Positions 19,501 to 28,852 are shown, counted from the first letter of the stretch. The stretch is DNA of 64,000 bases from JBMYZL01 sp049610385 (GCA_049610385.1 JBMYZL010000013.1:1-64000), one strand, 5' to 3'. Notes: a model not told the origin generated them from the sequence alone. Made by a program: numbers and translations.

Positions 19501-22500
19501 GTCTGATGTCCCCAGCTCATTCTGCAGGCCTTCGGCCCCGAATTGCTCGTAGCCGTCCAATGGGTTGTTGGGCCAATGACAACGTTGCCTTCCAAATTCA
19601 TGCCCGCAGGGAGCAGCGTGAATCCTGATTCGTTGGTGGCATTTGAACTGTAACTCTCCGCCCAAATGGCCGGAGCCGCCGCGCTACCCCCTCCATAGAG
19701 ATCCAGCATCTCATTCCATTCATTCAATGTAGCCGGATGCCAACCGGTGGGGCAAAGGCCGCGATGGTCAATCACCGCGTTCCAATTGTACCGGCGACCG
19801 TACACCGAGGCATTGGCCTCATTGTTCTCGAACACACTGCGTGCACTGACCCGGAAATTGGAGTTTGGAACGGGTTGGACCTGCGTCAAAATCTCATCCC
19901 CATTCGCAAAATGAGTGCTCTGCAGGTTTTCTTGGAACCAGCACTGGTCACCAATCCCCACCAGCGGGTATTCATGCCCGTCAAAGGTGACGCTCTGGAA
20001 GTAGTCGCAGGCGGGGCTGCCGCACGCTCCATTCTCATCCGGATAGGCGCAGTTGTTGTTGTTTTGGTTGGCTTCTTCGTTGAAGTTGCACGCCAATGCA
20101 TCCATGCATCCGGGAACGCACACTTCCTGGCCGCAACCGCAATACATTTCGGCCATGGCCCAGTTGGACCCTACCGTTACCGGCTGTGAAAAATCATCTT
20201 GGAAGGTCGAACCGTTCATTTCGAAGTAAATGTAGCGGTAGCCCTCAACGAGCATCACGGGTTCAACGTACAGTATGTGATACGAGAGGGTTTGCCCGCC
20301 GGTTGAAATCAACATCTCAGCACCCGGGACCATCAGCTCGGAGTGGGTTTGGTAATCGGCATCCGCAATCCCCAGGTAGTTGCCTCCGTACCCATTTTCA
20401 TTCAGACTTGCATCAAAGGCCACAATCTGCCCCGAAGCCTCGAGGTTGGTTCCACCGCAAACACCGCAGTCATCCACCTCGGCACAACTCCCATCGTCCA
20501 CCTCGGCCGCAGCGTCGTAATTGCACGCAGTCTCATCGGTGCATCCCTCCAGCTGAATCCGCTCGTTCAAAACGCAGCGCACGGAATGAAGGTATTTCAA
20601 GTTGTTGACCTGAAAACGGTTGATGTGATCGGAATTGCTGCGGAAATTCCGGACTTGGTGCGATCGGAATCCGGGGCTCCACCATTGGCTGGTTCCATCC
20701 AATCCGATGTAACCATAGTAATAACGCCAACCGCCCGGCGTGGCCGAAAACCCGGTTTCATTCGAACCGTTCCATTGAAGATCGTCTTTCAATTCATCAG
20801 CGTGCTCACCCCGTTCTTGCTCGGTCCATCCCGATTCACCAGGCGTAATGGATGCAAACAAGAGCTCGGGCTCGTCGATGCCCAGGGCATGCTCCAATAC
20901 CAGCCAATCTTCATCCGTGCCAACGTGCCACCCCGAAGGACACAAACCGCCTTCTTGAACAGCAATTCCGTTGTAGAGCAAGCCGTGGATGGCAGCAATG
21001 GAGTCGCTGTAGTCGTATGCACTCCAGGCCGGGGTGTTGATCAGGTTGGGCGATTCAGCCGAAATGGTGTCGAGCATCGTTCCATCGGATGTTGCTGTTG
21101 ACCTCAAATTTTCGGCGAACCAACATTGGTGGCCGATCTGGACCACATCGTAATAATGCCCTTGGTATTCTACGGGGAAACAAGCCGAAGCTGAAGCGTC
21201 GTCAGCACACCCTTCGGTGCCTTCGAATCCAAACGAGACCGCAAAATCGCTCGCGCAGGGGTCCGCCAAAGTCGCCACGTAGCCCGAAGGCGCCTCGCAC
21301 GACCACTCCACGCCCGTGCCGTCGCCCAAGCCGTCTCCGTCCGTGTCTTCAAACCAGTATGAACTGTACGAGCACGAACCGTCATCCGTCGCCGCTTCCG
21401 GCGCATAGTTGCATGCCGCCTCATCCGTGCAACCCATGTCGGAAATGCGCGCGTCCAGCACGCAGCGAACGTAAAGGAAATTCGAGTGAGCAAGCGCATT
21501 CTGGCGCTGCACATGAGACGCACTCGATACCACCCGTTCACCCTTATTCAATACCCCCTTCGACCAGAGGTGCGTGTTGAAATTCAAATCTGCGTTGCCG
21601 TAGTAATATTGGAACCCTCCCGGCAGAAGGCTCAGCCCCGAGGCATTGCTCGAAACACCCCAATCCACTGAACGCAGTGCAGGTGCATGCGAACCCCGCG
21701 TGCCCGTCGCAAACTGATCGGCAGGCTCACTCAAGCCCAATTCGTCCTCCAAAACCATCCAATCCGCATCGGTGGATACATGCCATCCCGAAGGACAAAC
21801 CTCCAGCTCATTTACCGCGTGGCCGTTGTACATGCGGCCATAAATGGCGAGCAAGCTGTCGAGGTTATCGTACACCTTCTGAGCCGGTGTGTTCGGAAGC
21901 CCACCTGAAGACAAATCCGTATGCTGGTAAATTTCTTCTCCCGAGGCCGTCACCGACGTCCGCAAGTTCTCTGCAAACCAACATTGGTCATCCACGCGCA
22001 CCACGTTGTACGTGTAACCGTCCATCTCCACAGGAACGCACAACCCCGCATCCCCCTCAAAAGCACACCCTTCCGTACCTTCCAAGCCAAACGAGACCGC
22101 AAAGTCGCTCGCGCAGGGGTCCGCCAAAGTCGCCACGTAGCCCGAAGGCGCCTCGCACGACCACTCCACGCCCGTGCCGTCGCCCAAGCCGTCTCCGTCC
22201 GTGTCTTCAAACCAGTACGAACTGTACGTGCACGAACCGTCATCGATCGCCGCGTCATCCGCATAGTTGCACGCCAAGGCATCCATACAACCCGTGATGC
22301 AATCCGGGTTCTGGCCGCTGTCGCTGATCGTCCATCCCTGGTCCACCAATGCTTGACGCGCCGCCACTGCCGCGGTCGAGCAATACTGAGCCGATGCTGC
22401 AAACTCAACATCCGACTGAACCGCTTGACCCGCCCAGCCAACCAACGTCGCATCATAGTTCGCATTTGACATGGATGTGCCGTGAAGCATCCCTTGCATG

Positions 22501-23885
22501 TAAAGCACATGGCTTACGTCCCAGCCTCCGAGGTCGAAATCAATCTGATCTGCGGAGTAAAAGAATTGATGGAAATCCACAGCGGATGATGTGTTCCAGG
22601 CTGATAAATCCTGAGTAAAGACTTCATTGTTGTAGAAGCACTTTTTGAACGTCTCGACACTCGAAACGTCCCAAGATGATATGTCCTGGTTGAATTGGCA
22701 CGATTGAAACAGGTGGCTCATATTGACCACATTCGATGTGTTCCAGCCGTCGAGCGGTTGGTTAAACTGTGACCCCAAGAACATGGCTTCCAATGACGTC
22801 GCATTCGATACATCCCATGCATTCAAAGGCTGGTTGAATGTGGTGCCTCTGAACATGTAGCCCATGGAGGTCACATTGGAAACATTCCAGCCACCAATGG
22901 GCTGGTCAAATGCGGGATTGTCTTTGAACATGAAGCTCATGTTCGTCACGCTCGAAACATCCCAAGAAGTGATGTCACTGTTGAACTGCGTGGCACCATC
23001 GAACATGGCGTACATCATCGTTACGTTCGATACGTCCCAAGACGAGAGATCACCTACAAACTGCTCCGCTCCAAGAAACATTCCAGTCATCTGGGTCACG
23101 CTCGAAACATCCCAGGAAGAGAGGTCTCCGTTGAAGTTGGTTGCCTCTCTGAACATATTGGCCATGTTCGTCACGCCCGAAACGTCCCATAGAGAAATGT
23201 CACTGTTGAAATCGGTGGCATTGACAAACAATTCAGCCATGTTGGTCACCTGTGATACATCCCAATCCGAAATGTGACCGTACGTGGCCGTCGCAGTGGC
23301 TTCGTCAGTCAACCACAAAGCCACGGCTTCGTGGATGTTGTCTTGGGTGATGCATACAACACAACTTCCGTCGTCTTCGGTGGCCTCTGGGTTGTAATTG
23401 CACGCCTCTGAATCGGTGCACCCCGGAATGAAATTGTCAGTGATTCGACCCTCGCCGCTGATGTTCTCCTCAACCTCATTGGGCCGGCCATTCGCAGACA
23501 CTGTTGACATCAACGCTGAACATGGAAAATCTCCGGCAACCTCATCATTTTCAATCCTTATTCCAATCCGATCGTGTGGGTGGTGATGTCCCTCTTCAGG
23601 GGACGCACCCCGAACACCAGCTGTCGCCCCCTCTTTGAATGGAAAACGTGCTGAGAAGTCTACATCAGATGTCGCACCGTGATGACTCATCGCATCATCC
23701 ATGCAGCCAGATGGCACCAACAACAAATACTCCTCATGGATTGCAACTGAATCTGCCCCGCTGGCCCAGACGGTGAAGAACATGAAGACACCCACCAACA
23801 GAAAAACGAGAGGGTGAAATTTCCCGAGTACCTTTGGCTGCTCAATTGAGCTGGTTTCACCGAAACAAGAGGAATAAAAAGACAT
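16566..23885 (-). CDS. giant mosaic surface protein: DUF285 repeats, FISUMP domains, Cys-rich repeats, dockerin-like tail
   Basis: A 2439-residue predicted exported protein. Order: N-terminal hydrophobic segment (about 25-42, FLLVGVFMFFTVWASG); Cys-rich repeat; BspA-like DUF285 repeats from about 190 to 510 (units such as WDVSNVTMMYAMF); three FISUMP domains with CWFAENL/CWFQENL and CPSGWH or CPTGWH motifs; then alternating ACNYxxxAxxDDGSC repeats and a beta-rich module present about four times, each ending in VYCDCDG or YCGCG; finally a dockerin-like DLLLLLSSFG tail closing at Cys-Glu. No T9SS type A tail is seen. Known DUF285 and FISUMP proteins are surface-associated; adhesion or matrix function is inferred. 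Internal DNA repeats are listed separately. It stands alone, with a terminator downstream. Confidence 0.9.
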   Translation of the reverse strand: MSFYSSCFGETSSIEQPKVLGKFHPLVFLLVGVFMFFTVWASGADSVAIHEEYLLLVPSGCMDDAMSHHGATSDVDFSARFPFKEGATAGVRGASPEEGHHHPHDRIGIRIENDEVAGDFPCSALMSTVSANGRPNEVEENISGEGRITDNFIPGCTDSEACNYNPEATEDDGSCVVCITQDNIHEAVALWLTDEATATATYGHISDWDVSQVTNMAELFVNATDFNSDISLWDVSGVTNMANMFREATNFNGDLSSWDVSSVTQMTGMFLGAEQFVGDLSSWDVSNVTMMYAMFDGATQFNSDITSWDVSSVTNMSFMFKDNPAFDQPIGGWNVSNVTSMGYMFRGTTFNQPLNAWDVSNATSLEAMFLGSQFNQPLDGWNTSNVVNMSHLFQSCQFNQDISSWDVSSVETFKKCFYNNEVFTQDLSAWNTSSAVDFHQFFYSADQIDFDLGGWDVSHVLYMQGMLHGTSMSNANYDATLVGWAGQAVQSDVEFAASAQYCSTAAVAARQALVDQGWTISDSGQNPDCITGCMDALACNYADDAAIDDGSCTYSSYWFEDTDGDGLGDGTGVEWSCEAPSGYVATLADPCASDFAVSFGLEGTEGCAFEGDAGLCVPVEMDGYTYNVVRVDDQCWFAENLRTSVTASGEEIYQHTDLSSGGLPNTPAQKVYDNLDSLLAIYGRMYNGHAVNELEVCPSGWHVSTDADWMVLEDELGLSEPADQFATGTRGSHAPALRSVDWGVSSNASGLSLLPGGFQYYYGNADLNFNTHLWSKGVLNKGERVVSSASHVQRQNALAHSNFLYVRCVLDARISDMGCTDEAACNYAPEAATDDGSCSYSSYWFEDTDGDGLGDGTGVEWSCEAPSGYVATLADPCASDFAVSFGFEGTEGCADDASASACFPVEYQGHYYDVVQIGHQCWFAENLRSTATSDGTMLDTISAESPNLINTPAWSAYDYSDSIAAIHGLLYNGIAVQEGGLCPSGWHVGTDEDWLVLEHALGIDEPELLFASITPGESGWTEQERGEHADELKDDLQWNGSNETGFSATPGGWRYYYGYIGLDGTSQWWSPGFRSHQVRNFRSNSDHINRFQVNNLKYLHSVRCVLNERIQLEGCTDETACNYDAAAEVDDGSCAEVDDCGVCGGTNLEASGQIVAFDASLNENGYGGNYLGIADADYQTHSELMVPGAEMLISTGGQTLSYHILYVEPVMLVEGYRYIYFEMNGSTFQDDFSQPVTVGSNWAMAEMYCGCGQEVCVPGCMDALACNFNEEANQNNNNCAYPDENGACGSPACDYFQSVTFDGHEYPLVGIGDQCWFQENLQSTHFANGDEILTQVQPVPNSNFRVSARSVFENNEANASVYGRRYNWNAVIDHRGLCPTGWHPATLNEWNEMLDLYGGGSAAAPAIWAESYSSNATNESGFTLLPAGMNLEGNVVIGPTTHWTATSNSGPKACRMSWGHQTGCNNYRRDHRSVRCIKGDFPEEIGCADPEACNYNPAADADADWLEAEYGTAIHEQLCYYPDNCGSCDFDYANTVNQSCDCGEVVDACGVCGGDGSTCVPGCTQASACNYNPEATVDDGSCAQEDACGECAGGGLGLSVEILANQNSTTWTQNYIAMDTAWVQMHLLELNRAGSRNAMATLTAPTGAALLLEFDFVACDGNCTNTGYLSDKQLMYFKMPGEAPESFLLSAYFEGGLPGGSTLDLLDVYCDCDGSIPELWRNCDGSCDMDTDGDGVCDQEEIPGCTDTNSCSYDPNATDDDGSCQYLNACGVCGGPEQGTSCDCPLDHPETSPVYGQYAFGPFIQVCAPADGLGEYVSFVDLNDDNLSQDYVMLYAADEEGNPSCGVNPWIQGPQSIYSLAPIFLAPGECMVFRGYDYYGQYPTTSPGPALEIAAVTTPAVWGCTDDAACNYDADATDEDGSCLEADACGACGGTDLDLTFVAETYGADGGNWLRWLLGMNQEVAMAHQAEFELAIANDLPLVIEHNGIVGTFSIFNLLYGGNGYSPDLALLELTTLGSDEFTDYWLLIESFEGPVHPGTSFTIQGVYCDCDGNLADMHYDCEGTCLHDTDGDGVCDELEVPGCTDSDACNYDADATDDDGSCLEDDVCGNCGGSGLDLTFVAETYGADDGKWSRWLLGMDQDLALAHQAELELAIANDLPLVIVRNGVVGTFGVFNVLYDGNGNSPDLAILELTELGSDEFTNHWIIQNTFGGGVHPGTPFTIEGVYCDCDGTLPVPYANCEGACANDADADGVCDESEVAGCTDTAACNYDAAATEDDGTCVADADGPVILTEDFELELNENGEAFINTTAVLAEAVTDDCGEVMYTSVLQTDFNCMHLGAPVTVSVISEDSNGIMSFATVEVTVVDPNGYCNAGATGCTYESATNYDPDADDDDGSCEFELNPGGGPSTCPDLDQDGQVGVPDLLLLLSSFGGVCE
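21231..21391 (-). repeat. internal repeat of the giant gene, copy A
   Basis: About 160 bp nearly identical at DNA level to 22089-22249, 858 bp away, with only a few substitutions (for example at 21246 and 21360). It encodes the segment around EDTDGDGLGDGTG and SGYVATLADPC that precedes a FISUMP domain. Confidence 0.85.
22089..22249 (-). repeat. internal repeat of the giant gene, copy B
   Basis: Counterpart of 21231-21391. The near identity at the DNA level, including third codon positions, indicates recent duplication or conversion within the gene. Confidence 0.85.
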
Positions 23886-24386
23886 TGGTGCAGTTTTTTT
23901 GGCGCTTTATCGAATTTGGAAAATACTCGAAAAAGTTTGAATCCTAATAAGAAACAACAAATTCACCTGAGATAGCTGCATGTATAAAACCATTTTTTTT
24001 AGACATTCAGATGCATCAAGCAAGTCATGAATGTTATTCGAAATGATGGAATGGAATTTTCAATTGTATTCATCGCTGTTCATGGAGATTGTATTTGTCT
24101 GGGACAATAGGACACAAAACAGGCTGCTTTTTCTCGTGGCTCAGTAGAGCCGGTGGATTGTTCTTGCACGGACCTCATGCCATCCCTCACTTTGCTCACC
24201 AACTATTGCCCTCATCGCATCACATCAGGATCGGACAATCATGTGAATCATCCGAATGGCAAGGCGCTTCGGAAAAACAGTGATTCAAGTTTGAAAGACG
24301 CCGAACAAATCAGTTTTGTAACCCCAACAAACCAACACATTGCAACCCTTTTATTTTGAATTTGGTTTTTATAGAAACCTGATGAA
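23886..24386. other. divergent intergenic region
   Basis: About 500 AT-rich bases between the giant gene (minus) and the T9SS protein gene (plus). No supported reading frame. Both promoters should be here; a partial -7-like TATTTTGA lies at about 24353, but no full consensus was found. Confidence 0.5.
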
Positions 24387-25433
24387 ATGAAGAACATCCT
24401 CCTCAGCCTTGGTGTTTGCACCCTCTTTCCCGCAATGGCATTCGCTCAATGTCAAGATGCCTTGGCTTGCAATTTTGATTCTTCCTCGCAGGGGATGGCA
24501 GGATGCATTTATTTTGACACCGAGCTCTTTGACCTTGAAGAAAGTGATTTCCTGGGCCATTCCGAATTTGAAGAATGTGAGAATGGCTTGGCAGGGTGGA
24601 ATGACCTTGAAGTCGATCTATACGCTCCAGCGGCAGGCGGCCCGCTCGCATTGAATGTTTCTGATTTTGCGGCATTCATCCTGCTGTCTTCTGGACTTGA
24701 TTCAATGTATGATGAAATCACCACCGCCTCCATCAGCGTCTGCAGTGACACCATGCACTACGTCTCTAGTGTTGAAGGGGAACTGAGTCTCGTGTGGGAC
24801 GGCGAAGGGTTTGAAAATGCCGTGCTCGGCGGCTACATCGCGCCGGAAAGTTCGTACCCCAGCGGCTGCTCCGATCCGGACGCGTGTAACTTCGAACCCT
24901 GTCCCAGTCCTGCTGACACAGTGAGTTGTGAATGGCTCACTCCCGGTAACATCATCGGCGATGCCATCGTCACAAACGGAACTTCATATACCTATACCTA
25001 TGAGGGTGGCGCACCCGGCTCAACCTATGTCTATTACACAGCGTGTGGCGAAGTCGCTGAGGAAGAGCAGGGCGGTGACAATGTGGTCACTTTGGTGTTC
25101 GACTTCCCCTCAGATTGTGAGCTTTGTGTCGAGGAAAATCAACCGACATGTTCGATCATAACTTGCCTAACCCTCACCCCGGAAGAAACGAGCCTGATCG
25201 CCACAACGGAGGCACGCTGGTCCATCGGTCCCAACCCAGCCCGGGATGCACTTTTCGTGACATCCCAGGCACCGATTGAACCCTGGGCATTCTTCAACCT
25301 CCTAGGCCAAGAAATGAAACGAGTCCCTGTCCAGTCTGGTACAAACGAAGTGTCTTTAGACGGCTTGGCAAATGGGACGTACCTGTTCGGGCCACTCTCG
25401 GGTCCCAAGAGCCGGATTCAAGTTTTGAACTGA
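24387..25433 (+). CDS. secreted protein with T9SS type A sorting domain
   Basis: A 348-residue exported protein. Signal peptide ends AMAFAQ near residue 21, followed at once by a Cys-rich repeat (CQDALACNF); a second ACNF repeat lies near residue 170. The final ~80 residues match a type A T9SS C-terminal domain: IGPNPARDALFV, then FFNLLGQEM, and GLANGTYLFG, ending in a short strand with IQVLN. T9SS substrates of this type are secreted across the outer membrane and the tail is usually removed. The middle has no recognised domain. It is monocistronic; a weak hairpin follows, shared with the convergent neighbour. Confidence 0.85.
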   Translation: MKNILLSLGVCTLFPAMAFAQCQDALACNFDSSSQGMAGCIYFDTELFDLEESDFLGHSEFEECENGLAGWNDLEVDLYAPAAGGPLALNVSDFAAFILLSSGLDSMYDEITTASISVCSDTMHYVSSVEGELSLVWDGEGFENAVLGGYIAPESSYPSGCSDPDACNFEPCPSPADTVSCEWLTPGNIIGDAIVTNGTSYTYTYEGGAPGSTYVYYTACGEVAEEEQGGDNVVTLVFDFPSDCELCVEENQPTCSIITCLTLTPEETSLIATTEARWSIGPNPARDALFVTSQAPIEPWAFFNLLGQEMKRVPVQSGTNEVSLDGLANGTYLFGPLSGPKSRIQVLN

Positions 25434-25435
25434 CA

Positions 25436-25460
25436 AAAAACGGGGTTTCTGATCAGCCCC
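25436..25460. terminator. weak bidirectional hairpin between convergent genes
   Basis: GGGG/CCCC stem enclosing TGATCA with a T6 tract on the minus-strand side (A6 on plus). It overlaps the stop codon of the small minus-strand gene and follows the T9SS gene. Confidence 0.4.
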
Positions 25461-25770
25461 TTCTGTTGAACGGCGGCAAGCCCAGGTCGAAACGGGCGAG
25501 CAGCAAGTGGCGCTCGATGACCGGCGAGCCGTCGTTGATGCAGCGGCGGATTTCGTCGTGGACATCGAAGATGCGCAGAAGGGCAGGTCGGTTTTGGTCC
25601 AAGAAAGCTTCTTCAACGAGATGTGTGCCAACCCAATCCAATTTGCCGCGCCCGAAGACGAAGACGTTGGGTGTCACATAAAATCGATAGCTCGTGCGGG
25701 CGATTTCAATTTTTTCAGGAAGGGTGGCCAAACAATGAATGCGACCTGGGTGCATGGGGTTGTTCCACAT
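25453..25770 (-). CDS. small hypothetical protein
   Basis: About 105 residues from the ATG at 25770 (alternatives at 25800 and 25755). No known domain recognised. The composition is protein-like: a central YRFYVTPNVFVFGRGKLDWV segment, then an acidic helix-like stretch and an Arg/Leu-rich end. There is no signal peptide, so it is probably cytoplasmic. A hairpin with a T-tract on its strand follows directly, which supports it being expressed. It converges on the T9SS protein gene. It could also be a fragment. Confidence 0.4.
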   Translation of the reverse strand: MWNNPMHPGRIHCLATLPEKIEIARTSYRFYVTPNVFVFGRGKLDWVGTHLVEEAFLDQNRPALLRIFDVHDEIRRCINDGSPVIERHLLLARFDLGLPPFNRRG

Positions 25771-26177
25771 GGTTCTTTTGTTTTTGAGGTGACACTCCAC
25801 ATCATCTGGCCACCGTGCCCAAGAATTGGATCGGTTGGCAGGAAATCAAACTCCATTCTGGATGCATCACAAGAATAGCCATTCAAGTCACAGCCACACA
25901 AATCATTTGGGTTTTTTGTGCGAAAAAAAACTGGCTTCAAATGGACCCGAAAGCCTGTATCCCCTCCATCTCATGACCCAACTCGAAATGGCGGGGCCAT
26001 TGACCAGAAGCATCTTGGAATGCACCAGGAAGGCCTCTCAAAATGGCCTCCTTGTTCCGGTTTGCCAAACTTTGCGTCAAGCTCTCCAATGGCGCTGAGG
26101 AAGGAGACCTCCTCCGAAGATGAAAGGAGTTACCTGGTGTTCAAATCACTGCAGATGTCATCTGATTCGACTGGGCG
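25771..26177. other. intergenic, nothing recognised
   Basis: About 400 bases between the small hypothetical gene and the SGNH-like gene. Short reading frames here lack protein-like features, and no repeat, RNA gene or terminator is evident. Confidence 0.4.
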
Positions 26178-27272
26178 TTAAAGATTCACCTGAGCGGATG
26201 GCAAATCAAGGTCGACCAATTTCGATGCAATGGCAGCTGTGAAAAACTGTCCCCCCTTGTCATTCAAGTGGTTGATGTCAAACAGGTGTTCAAACTTGTA
26301 CAACTCAGGGTATTGTTCCGGATTCGTGTAGTCCAACACGTGGGATTCGGGCAGATGGTTCAAGATGGCGAGGCCCTCGGTTCCCATCCGCTGCGGTGGT
26401 GGCAACACAAACAGCAGATAAACACCCTTCTCCCTGGCCATTTCAATTTTTTCCTTCAAGAATTCAACATGGTGTTTTGAATACTGCGAGGGCACAGGCC
26501 CTTTGTGACTCTCAATGTTCTTCTCGATGGTTTCTTCAAATGATTTCTTTTTGGCCAGCAATTCTTCATGTCTTGATGCCCAAAAGCCTTGTGGTGTCGT
26601 ATTTTCCAATTTCTGATCTAGGGATTGGTAACCCCGTTCCTCCACATAACAATAGTCCTCAGTACGCCAATGCGCATGGAGGGAAAAGAAATGGTCTAAA
26701 ATGTTTTTTTGTCCCAATAGCAGTTGAGCGGACAAGAAATGTTGAAACAACAAAAGGGAGTTTTTTCGTTTCTCTTCCCATGAAACATTTCTTTGCCAAA
26801 GGTACCTGGTGGCAATGTATGTATTCTTCCAATTCCAGAAATGGTTGTGGTATGTCGAATTGACCTTATCATTCGGCAAAGGGATGGTCAATTCCATCGT
26901 AATCAACTTCAATTCCTCAGCAAGAGGAGATGCCAAGATGTCATCGAGAAGATCCAAAGTTTGGGGACTCCCTGTTGCTGGTGATCCGAAGTTGAAAGTG
27001 CTCAAGTCCAATCCTTCGTGTGCACATATGCTGTCCAATTCAAAAGGTCTCAAATGACATAAAATTCGGCTTGAACCGATGGCCAAGTGATTATAAGTGC
27101 CTCGCGGTTGATCCACACAATGTGCCCATTTTTGATAAAAAGTGGGATTCAACAAGCGCTTGGGCACACACAATCGAAGGATATTGACAAGCCCCAAAAA
27201 CAGCGTCAGACTGAATGCAAATCGAATGACGAAACGACGAAGTTCAGAACTGGAAATAGACAAATGAGACAT
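26178..27272 (-). CDS. SGNH-like membrane-anchored protein, MBOAT partner
   Basis: A 364-residue protein with one N-terminal membrane segment (about residues 14-33) and a periplasmic domain. Block I of the SGNH fold appears as GSSRILCHLRP, and a block V-like Asp-x-x-His as FDINHLNDKGG near the C-terminus. This is the layout of the AlgJ/AlgX/DltD-like proteins that pass acyl groups delivered by MBOAT enzymes to a polysaccharide. It overlaps the end of the MBOAT gene by 29 bp, so the two are surely coupled. The acceptor is unknown; a cell-surface glycan is inferred. Confidence 0.75.
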   Translation of the reverse strand: MSHLSISSSELRRFVIRFAFSLTLFLGLVNILRLCVPKRLLNPTFYQKWAHCVDQPRGTYNHLAIGSSRILCHLRPFELDSICAHEGLDLSTFNFGSPATGSPQTLDLLDDILASPLAEELKLITMELTIPLPNDKVNSTYHNHFWNWKNTYIATRYLWQRNVSWEEKRKNSLLLFQHFLSAQLLLGQKNILDHFFSLHAHWRTEDYCYVEERGYQSLDQKLENTTPQGFWASRHEELLAKKKSFEETIEKNIESHKGPVPSQYSKHHVEFLKEKIEMAREKGVYLLFVLPPPQRMGTEGLAILNHLPESHVLDYTNPEQYPELYKFEHLFDINHLNDKGGQFFTAAIASKLVDLDLPSAQVNL

Positions 27273-28743
27273 TTGAATTCATGCTTAATGAGATCCAACA
27301 TGCAATGCACAACATGGCAGCCCACCTCAAGGGGGTTATCCACAACTTCGGAATCGAAGGAATGAATTGTTGGTTGAAAACGATTTCTTTTCCAGAACGT
27401 TGAACCCAATCCACGGCAAACATGAGTCCGATCGAAATCAGAAGATTGGGGGGTCGAAAACTGGGCCAAATCGACGTCCAAGTCGAAGGAGAATCCAACC
27501 AGTGTGCGAGATACAATCCTGCCTCAGCGACGTTTTCGGAACGGAATACAACCATGGAAATGGCAAAGGCCATGAACGTCCACACCATTCCGGACAACTC
27601 ACGAAAATTCGGCCAGCCTTCAATGTCACCAGTATTTCTTCGGTTCCGACCCGTCAACAAAAGCGGAAGGAAGAGACAGGCATGAATGAATCCCCAAAGC
27701 AAAAAAGTCCAATTCGCCCCGTGCCAGAAGCCTGAGACGATGAAAATCAAAAACGTGTTTCGGATGGCTTGCATCTTGCCCCCTCGCGATCCTCCCAATG
27801 GGTAGTAGACGTAGTCCCTGAACCAAGTGGTGAGAGAAATGTGCCATCTCCGCCAAAACTCTGCAATGTCCCTCGCGAAAAAGGGACTTTTGAAATTCTG
27901 GGACAACCGAATGCCGAACAGTCGTGCTGTACCGATGGCGATGTCCGAATACCCCGAGAAATCTCCATAGACCTGAATCGCAAAATAGATGGCCCCGAGG
28001 ACCAAGAAAGGAGGTGAAAAGGTGTCAGGGTGGGAAAAGAGTTTGTCAACCAAACCCGCGCAAGTATCTGCCACCACTACTTTTTTGAACAGACCCCAGA
28101 GAATGAGTCGCATGCCGCTGACGGCCAAGTCGTATGAAAACAACCTTCGCTTGCTGATTTGAGGCAACAATGCCGAAGCCCTTTCAATGGGGCCGGCAAC
28201 CAGCTGGGGAAAAAAACTGACGAAAGCTGCAAACGCGATCAAGTCCCTTGTGGGCTCCAGTTGTCGTCTGTAAATGTCAATGGAATAGCTGAGCGTTTGG
28301 AAAGTATAAAAGCTGATGCCCACCGGCAAAATAATTCTCAACGAAGAAGCATGCATGGTCACCCCCAAGGATGACCAAGCACCCAACCAACTTTCAAGGA
28401 AAAAATTGGCATACTTGAAATAGCCCAAAAGGCCCAGATTGATGGCCAGCGAAACCCACAACCACCTCTTCGCCTTTGCGCTGCGAACATCCGCTGGAGT
28501 GCCCGCGATTTCATGATTCGCCTTGGCAATTTGCAAGCCCACAGCGTAATCAACCAAGGAGGAGAAGGCAATCAAAAACAAGAACCGCCAATCCCACCAA
28601 CCATAAAAAACATAGGAGGCCGTGAGAATCAATAGATTCTGCAATCGCAAACCCAAACGGGTTCCCGTCCACAAATTGACAATCCAATAAGCCGCAAAAA
28701 CAAGCGGCAGAAACAAAATGAATTCAATGGAATTGAACAACAT
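27244..28743 (-). CDS. MBOAT family O-acyltransferase (AlgI/DltB-like)
   Basis: A 499-residue integral membrane protein with about 11 hydrophobic segments. It begins MLFNSIEFILFLPLVF, typical of AlgI-like proteins, and carries the family core EFWRRWHISLTTWFRDYVYY followed by PLGGSRGG and the catalytic-His segment SGFWHGANWTF. Family members move acyl (usually acetyl) groups across the membrane for polysaccharide O-acylation. The downstream SGNH-like gene overlaps its 3' end, forming the standard two-gene acylation module. Confidence 0.95.
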   Translation of the reverse strand: MLFNSIEFILFLPLVFAAYWIVNLWTGTRLGLRLQNLLILTASYVFYGWWDWRFLFLIAFSSLVDYAVGLQIAKANHEIAGTPADVRSAKAKRWLWVSLAINLGLLGYFKYANFFLESWLGAWSSLGVTMHASSLRIILPVGISFYTFQTLSYSIDIYRRQLEPTRDLIAFAAFVSFFPQLVAGPIERASALLPQISKRRLFSYDLAVSGMRLILWGLFKKVVVADTCAGLVDKLFSHPDTFSPPFLVLGAIYFAIQVYGDFSGYSDIAIGTARLFGIRLSQNFKSPFFARDIAEFWRRWHISLTTWFRDYVYYPLGGSRGGKMQAIRNTFLIFIVSGFWHGANWTFLLWGFIHACLFLPLLLTGRNRRNTGDIEGWPNFRELSGMVWTFMAFAISMVVFRSENVAEAGLYLAHWLDSPSTWTSIWPSFRPPNLLISIGLMFAVDWVQRSGKEIVFNQQFIPSIPKLWITPLRWAAMLCIACWISLSMNSNVSFVYFQF

Positions 28744-28852
28744 TAGGCGGGTTTACGCCATTTTTCTCGACATGTTTCAATATCCATGAAACCCTCTCAG
28801 CATTTTTTTTATCTTGAAATCTCGCCTGACGAGTGAAACAAACTGTTCATCG

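Noticed and set aside
18330..19628. 432-codon open frame antisense to the giant surface gene
   Set aside because: Repetitive shadow of the Cys-rich repeats on the opposite strand, without signal or domain.
16566..23885. Regularly spaced repeated DNA suggestive of a CRISPR array
   Set aside because: The repeats are in-frame protein repeats of variable length and sequence with no spacer structure; no cas genes are nearby.
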